DNA of 64,000 nucleotides from Rhynchopus euleeides (Eukaryota > Euglenozoa > Diplonemea > Diplonemida > Diplonemidae), in NCBI GenBank assembly GCA_963210315.1, contig OY723268.1, positions 2,046,001 to 2,110,000 on the forward strand, given 5' to 3'. Made by a program: the position numbers and the translations under genes. The first letter of the stretch is position 1, and each line of letters begins with the position of its first letter. This document shows, piece after piece, positions 62,501-64,000 of the stretch. The notes beneath the pieces are model-generated. The model was not told the origin of the DNA. It saw only the letters and a list, made by a program, of their open reading frames with translations, and made no database searches.

Positions 62501-64000
62501 GCGATCCTCATCGCGGACGGCGGGCTGACGGACTACAACGGGGACGCGTGCTGCGAGGACCGGTGCGACAACCCGCGGTGCATCGACCCGCAGTTCAAGA
62601 CGCAGTACAGGGGGATGCTCGACGCGGCGCAGGAGAAGCTGCGGTCCGAGGGGGTGTCGGTGTTCGGGATTGTGATCCGCCGGTTCTCCTACCACACCTT
62701 TCAGGACGACAACGCGGAGGTGAAGCTGACCCCGCTGGTCACGGCACCGACGGACACCCACTTCATGAGCCTGGAGCTGGACGAGATCCCCGAGTCTGTG
62801 CTGAACGCGCTGTGCGACCCGAGCAGCAAGTTCGGGCAGCACCTGGTTGTGGCGAAGCCCGGGTGTGCGAGCAAGACGGAGCAGGGGCCGTGTGTGCAGG
62901 ACAAGGCGTGCAAGTGGGATGCGTCAATGAACCCGTCGTGCGTGGAGTCCGAGTGCTACGCGCTGTGCGAGCAGCCGACGTGCGACGCAAACTCGGCGTG
63001 CAAGTGGACCGGGTCTGCATGCGAGTACAAGCCGCCGGGCTGCACCGGGAAGGACCAGCCGCAGTGCGCGCAGGACAAGACGTGCCTGTGGGACCCGCTC
63101 TGGACGGACAAGTGCATTGAGAACCCGTGCCGCCCGCCGACGGAGGAGCCGGACTGCCTGGGCGTGTCTGTGACGGTGTCGCTTCCGTGCACGCCGCCGG
63201 CAGGCGACCCGGATTTCTGCAAGCTGGACGTGTGCGACTTCGACCCGACGCGGCCGAACAAGTGTGAGGTGAAGAAGTGCCTGCAGATCACGAAGGGGAC
63301 GTGCGAGGCGGAGAAGGACTGCGTGTGGAGCGGCCCGGACCCGGTGGGCAGCACTGTGTCCCCGTCGGGCAAGGTGGGGATGTGCAACCCGAAGCCGTGC
63401 GCGCACACGACGCAGGACGCGTGCGACAAGGACCCGCAGTGCGACTGGGACGGGATGACCCCGTGCGCGCCGAAGCCGTGCACGCAGCACAAGAACGAGA
63501 AGGACTGCGACCACGACCTGTCGTGCAAGTGGGACTTGGGGAAGACGCCGGCGCAGTGCACGCTCACGGAGTGCGCGAAGCACGCGGGGAAGGACACGTG
63601 CGACCAGGACCCGCAGTGCATGAAGGCGCCGGCCGGCAAGGACTGTGTGCCGAAGACGTGCGAGAAGCACAAGGAGAAGTGCGACTGCAACAAGGACGCG
63701 GACTGCGTGTGGCACCACGGTGCAGGGAACGCGTACTGCACGAGCAAGAACTTTGACAAGTGCCCGGACCTGGACATCGCATTCATCCTGGACGCGTCCG
63801 GTTCGATGAAGCGCTCCTTCGGGCGCCACCCGCACGGCTTCTACGGGCTGGTCGAGATCCTGCGGACGTGGGTGCGCTCCGTGCCGCTGACGGGGGACGA
63901 CCACACGGTGGGGGCAGGGGCGAAGCGCGACGCCGGTTTCCGTATGACCTTCGTCCAGTTCTCGAAGGCGGAGGCGAAGCCGGAGGACAGCCACACGACG
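59600..64000 (+). CDS. Large secreted Cys-rich protein with three VWA domains (runs past window end)
   Basis: The frame opens at ATG 59600 and stays open for over 1460 residues to the end of the window. MRGAVVLLLGAAASAHAG is a clear signal peptide. Next come Cys-rich repeats of the type C-x-HKNEKDCDHDLSCKWD. Three von Willebrand A domains begin CPDLDIAFVLDGSGS (about 60385), CPDLDIAFILDGSGS (about 62080) and CPDLDIAFILDASGS (about 63757); each has the MIDAS D-x-S-x-S motif and the first two have ADGG later in the fold. A metal-dependent adhesion role at the cell surface fits this design, as in protist adhesins of the TRAP/MIC2 style, but no specific homologue is recognised. The three VWA-plus-Cys blocks are alike, so the gene grew by tandem duplication. 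Third codon positions are almost all G or C, which keeps an antisense frame open as well. Confidence 0.85.
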   Translation, partial: MRGAVVLLLGAAASAHAGCADQGSQRRCDGNGGCLWNAPWAPGLCTNDPCIANINQQMCEAAAVTMPFPCQAQPGDPDFCFVAVCEYNPRNAQSCSAKRCLHEEEGPCSAAGCTWTATPSQVGPRSSPGDKMTQCREDFCSGLNTIECQVRGGCQFSGGQCTMKECGAHQNERECDHDRKCHWDVSGRFCGDTGCGGYGSKTECAAQAPCMYDDSHNACVPKTCDKYNHPEDRCGCTKDPDCTWKQTAGGGYCSGTNYNACPDLDIAFVLDGSGSTRRSFGRHPHGFYGLMEILREWVKTVPLTGDDHKAGASGKTGTGAFRMTFIQFSKAEARPDEDHPVGCRIGQCTDGLLSGRLDELEGDIDWHEANYQAQWTYMHDALQDVADHTFLPSQSPPERQHIVIIIADGGITDINGDACCEKRCGDRRCIDRRWLPRYPGMLDAAQAKLKTEDVTVFGIVMRRFDYHTFQDDNAEVKLKPLVAEPRDDHFMNLMLDEIPKTVLGRLCDPNSKFGKQLQGGSKTTTKGCPLMSMGACEASSMCQWDSSRLRCTESICYSLCKEPQCNTNALCQWTSDRCELKPPGCPSKNQQDCTRDATCLWDPIWKDKCIDNPCIKQKTSDSCTAHSVTMPTPCRAPFGDPDFCKLEVCEHDKSNSPACNVKKCLQITKGTCEAEKGCVWSGPDPVGSTVPPSGKVGMCNPEECKHTTQDACDKDPKCDWDGMTPCAPKPCTQHKNEKDCDHDLSCKWDLTKAPAQCTLTECSKHAGQDPCDKDPQCMWSASGKVCVPKTCDKHKAQCPCDKDSDCVWHHTSSTTGGYCTPPKFNACPDLDIAFILDGSGSMRRSFGRHPHGFYGLVEIMRTWVRSVPLTGDDHKVGAAASRDAGFRMTFIQFSKAEAKPDEDHPMGCAVGQCTDGLLSGRLDELEGDLDWHEANYQGQWTYLHDALQDVADHTFLPSQSPSWRQHIAILIADGGLTDYNGDACCEDRCDNPRCIDPQFKTQYRGMLDAAQEKLRSEGVSVFGIVIRRFSYHTFQDDNAEVKLTPLVTAPTDTHFMSLELDEIPESVLNALCDPSSKFGQHLVVAKPGCASKTEQGPCVQDKACKWDASMNPSCVESECYALCEQPTCDANSACKWTGSACEYKPPGCTGKDQPQCAQDKTCLWDPLWTDKCIENPCRPPTEEPDCLGVSVTVSLPCTPPAGDPDFCKLDVCDFDPTRPNKCEVKKCLQITKGTCEAEKDCVWSGPDPVGSTVSPSGKVGMCNPKPCAHTTQDACDKDPQCDWDGMTPCAPKPCTQHKNEKDCDHDLSCKWDLGKTPAQCTLTECAKHAGKDTCDQDPQCMKAPAGKDCVPKTCEKHKEKCDCNKDADCVWHHGAGNAYCTSKNFDKCPDLDIAFILDASGSMKRSFGRHPHGFYGLVEILRTWVRSVPLTGDDHTVGAGAKRDAGFRMTFVQFSKAEAKPEDSHTT

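Noticed and set aside
59276-62842. Antisense frame of 1188 codons across the VWA gene
   Set aside because: Open only because third positions of the sense gene are nearly all G or C. The sense frame has clear VWA motifs and a signal peptide.
1-64000. CRISPR arrays, rRNA and tRNA genes
   Set aside because: No evenly spaced short repeats with unique spacers, no recognisable rRNA stretch and no tRNA cloverleaf with intact A and B boxes were seen by eye.

Overview
The window looks like nuclear DNA of a GC-rich unicellular eukaryote (protist) that I cannot place further. It holds eukaryote-only genes: SDA1, a beta-propeller/alpha-solenoid trafficking protein and a TM2 plus J-domain protein. Eight introns can be modelled, with a very uniform donor (GTATGC in six, GTATGA and GTGTGT in the others) and mostly phase 0. 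Secreted Cys-rich and VWA proteins, a ubiquitin-like plus DUF4116 gene and dense eukaryotic transposons complete the picture. There is no operon structure, no rRNA and no tRNA that I can recognise.

Layout. 0-3.2 kb: a secreted protein of eleven near-identical Cys-rich repeats, with a 108-bp MITE just upstream. 5.0-14.4 kb: five TIR elements (called E0, E1, E2, E3, E5 here) stand end to end, each sharing one TA dinucleotide with the next; E3 carries a nested hAT-like element, and E5 carries an unrecognised gene interrupted by another miniature hAT-like element. 14.6-15.7 kb: a DNAJC22/wurst-like gene. 17.2-17.9 kb: E4, a further copy of the E1 family. 18-20 kb: C-rich low-complexity DNA. 20.3-21.3 kb (minus): an unrecognised nuclear-type protein with one frameshift. 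21.6-22.7 kb: a minisatellite. 23.4-25.1 kb: a two-domain DUF3431-like membrane protein.

26.4-32.6 kb: a long-TIR element flanked by TA (X), within which lies a whole-looking tyrosine-recombinase (YR) retrotransposon with split direct repeats and gene order gag-YR-RT/RNase H. Short remnants of its termini and of a related family are scattered from 26 to 58 kb, all carrying a 20-bp core (GTGTNGAAGCGTCAACGCA). 33.7-35.1 kb: a three-exon amidohydrolase-like gene. 36.8-40.9 kb: a four-exon HPS/VPS-class tethering protein. 42.8-45.7 kb: four-exon SDA1. 47.2-48.4 kb: an unrecognised protein. 50.4-51.2 kb: a divergent class III cyclase fragment. 54.1-54.6 kb: a coiled-coil gene fragment joined to a satellite array. 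56.3-57.2 kb: a broken UBL-DUF4116 gene that took a small poly-A insertion. 59.6 kb to the end: a large secreted protein with three VWA domains, cut by the window edge.

The host genes are separate housekeeping or surface functions. What ties the window together is mobile DNA: at least five TIR families, YR retroelement debris, and a 185-bp satellite monomer that occurs both in tandem and inside TIR elements. The strongest new observations are the TA-sharing train of elements, the YR retroelement with its population of solo A-B ends, and a segment coding a hydrophobic peptide that is repeated in front of three unrelated genes.
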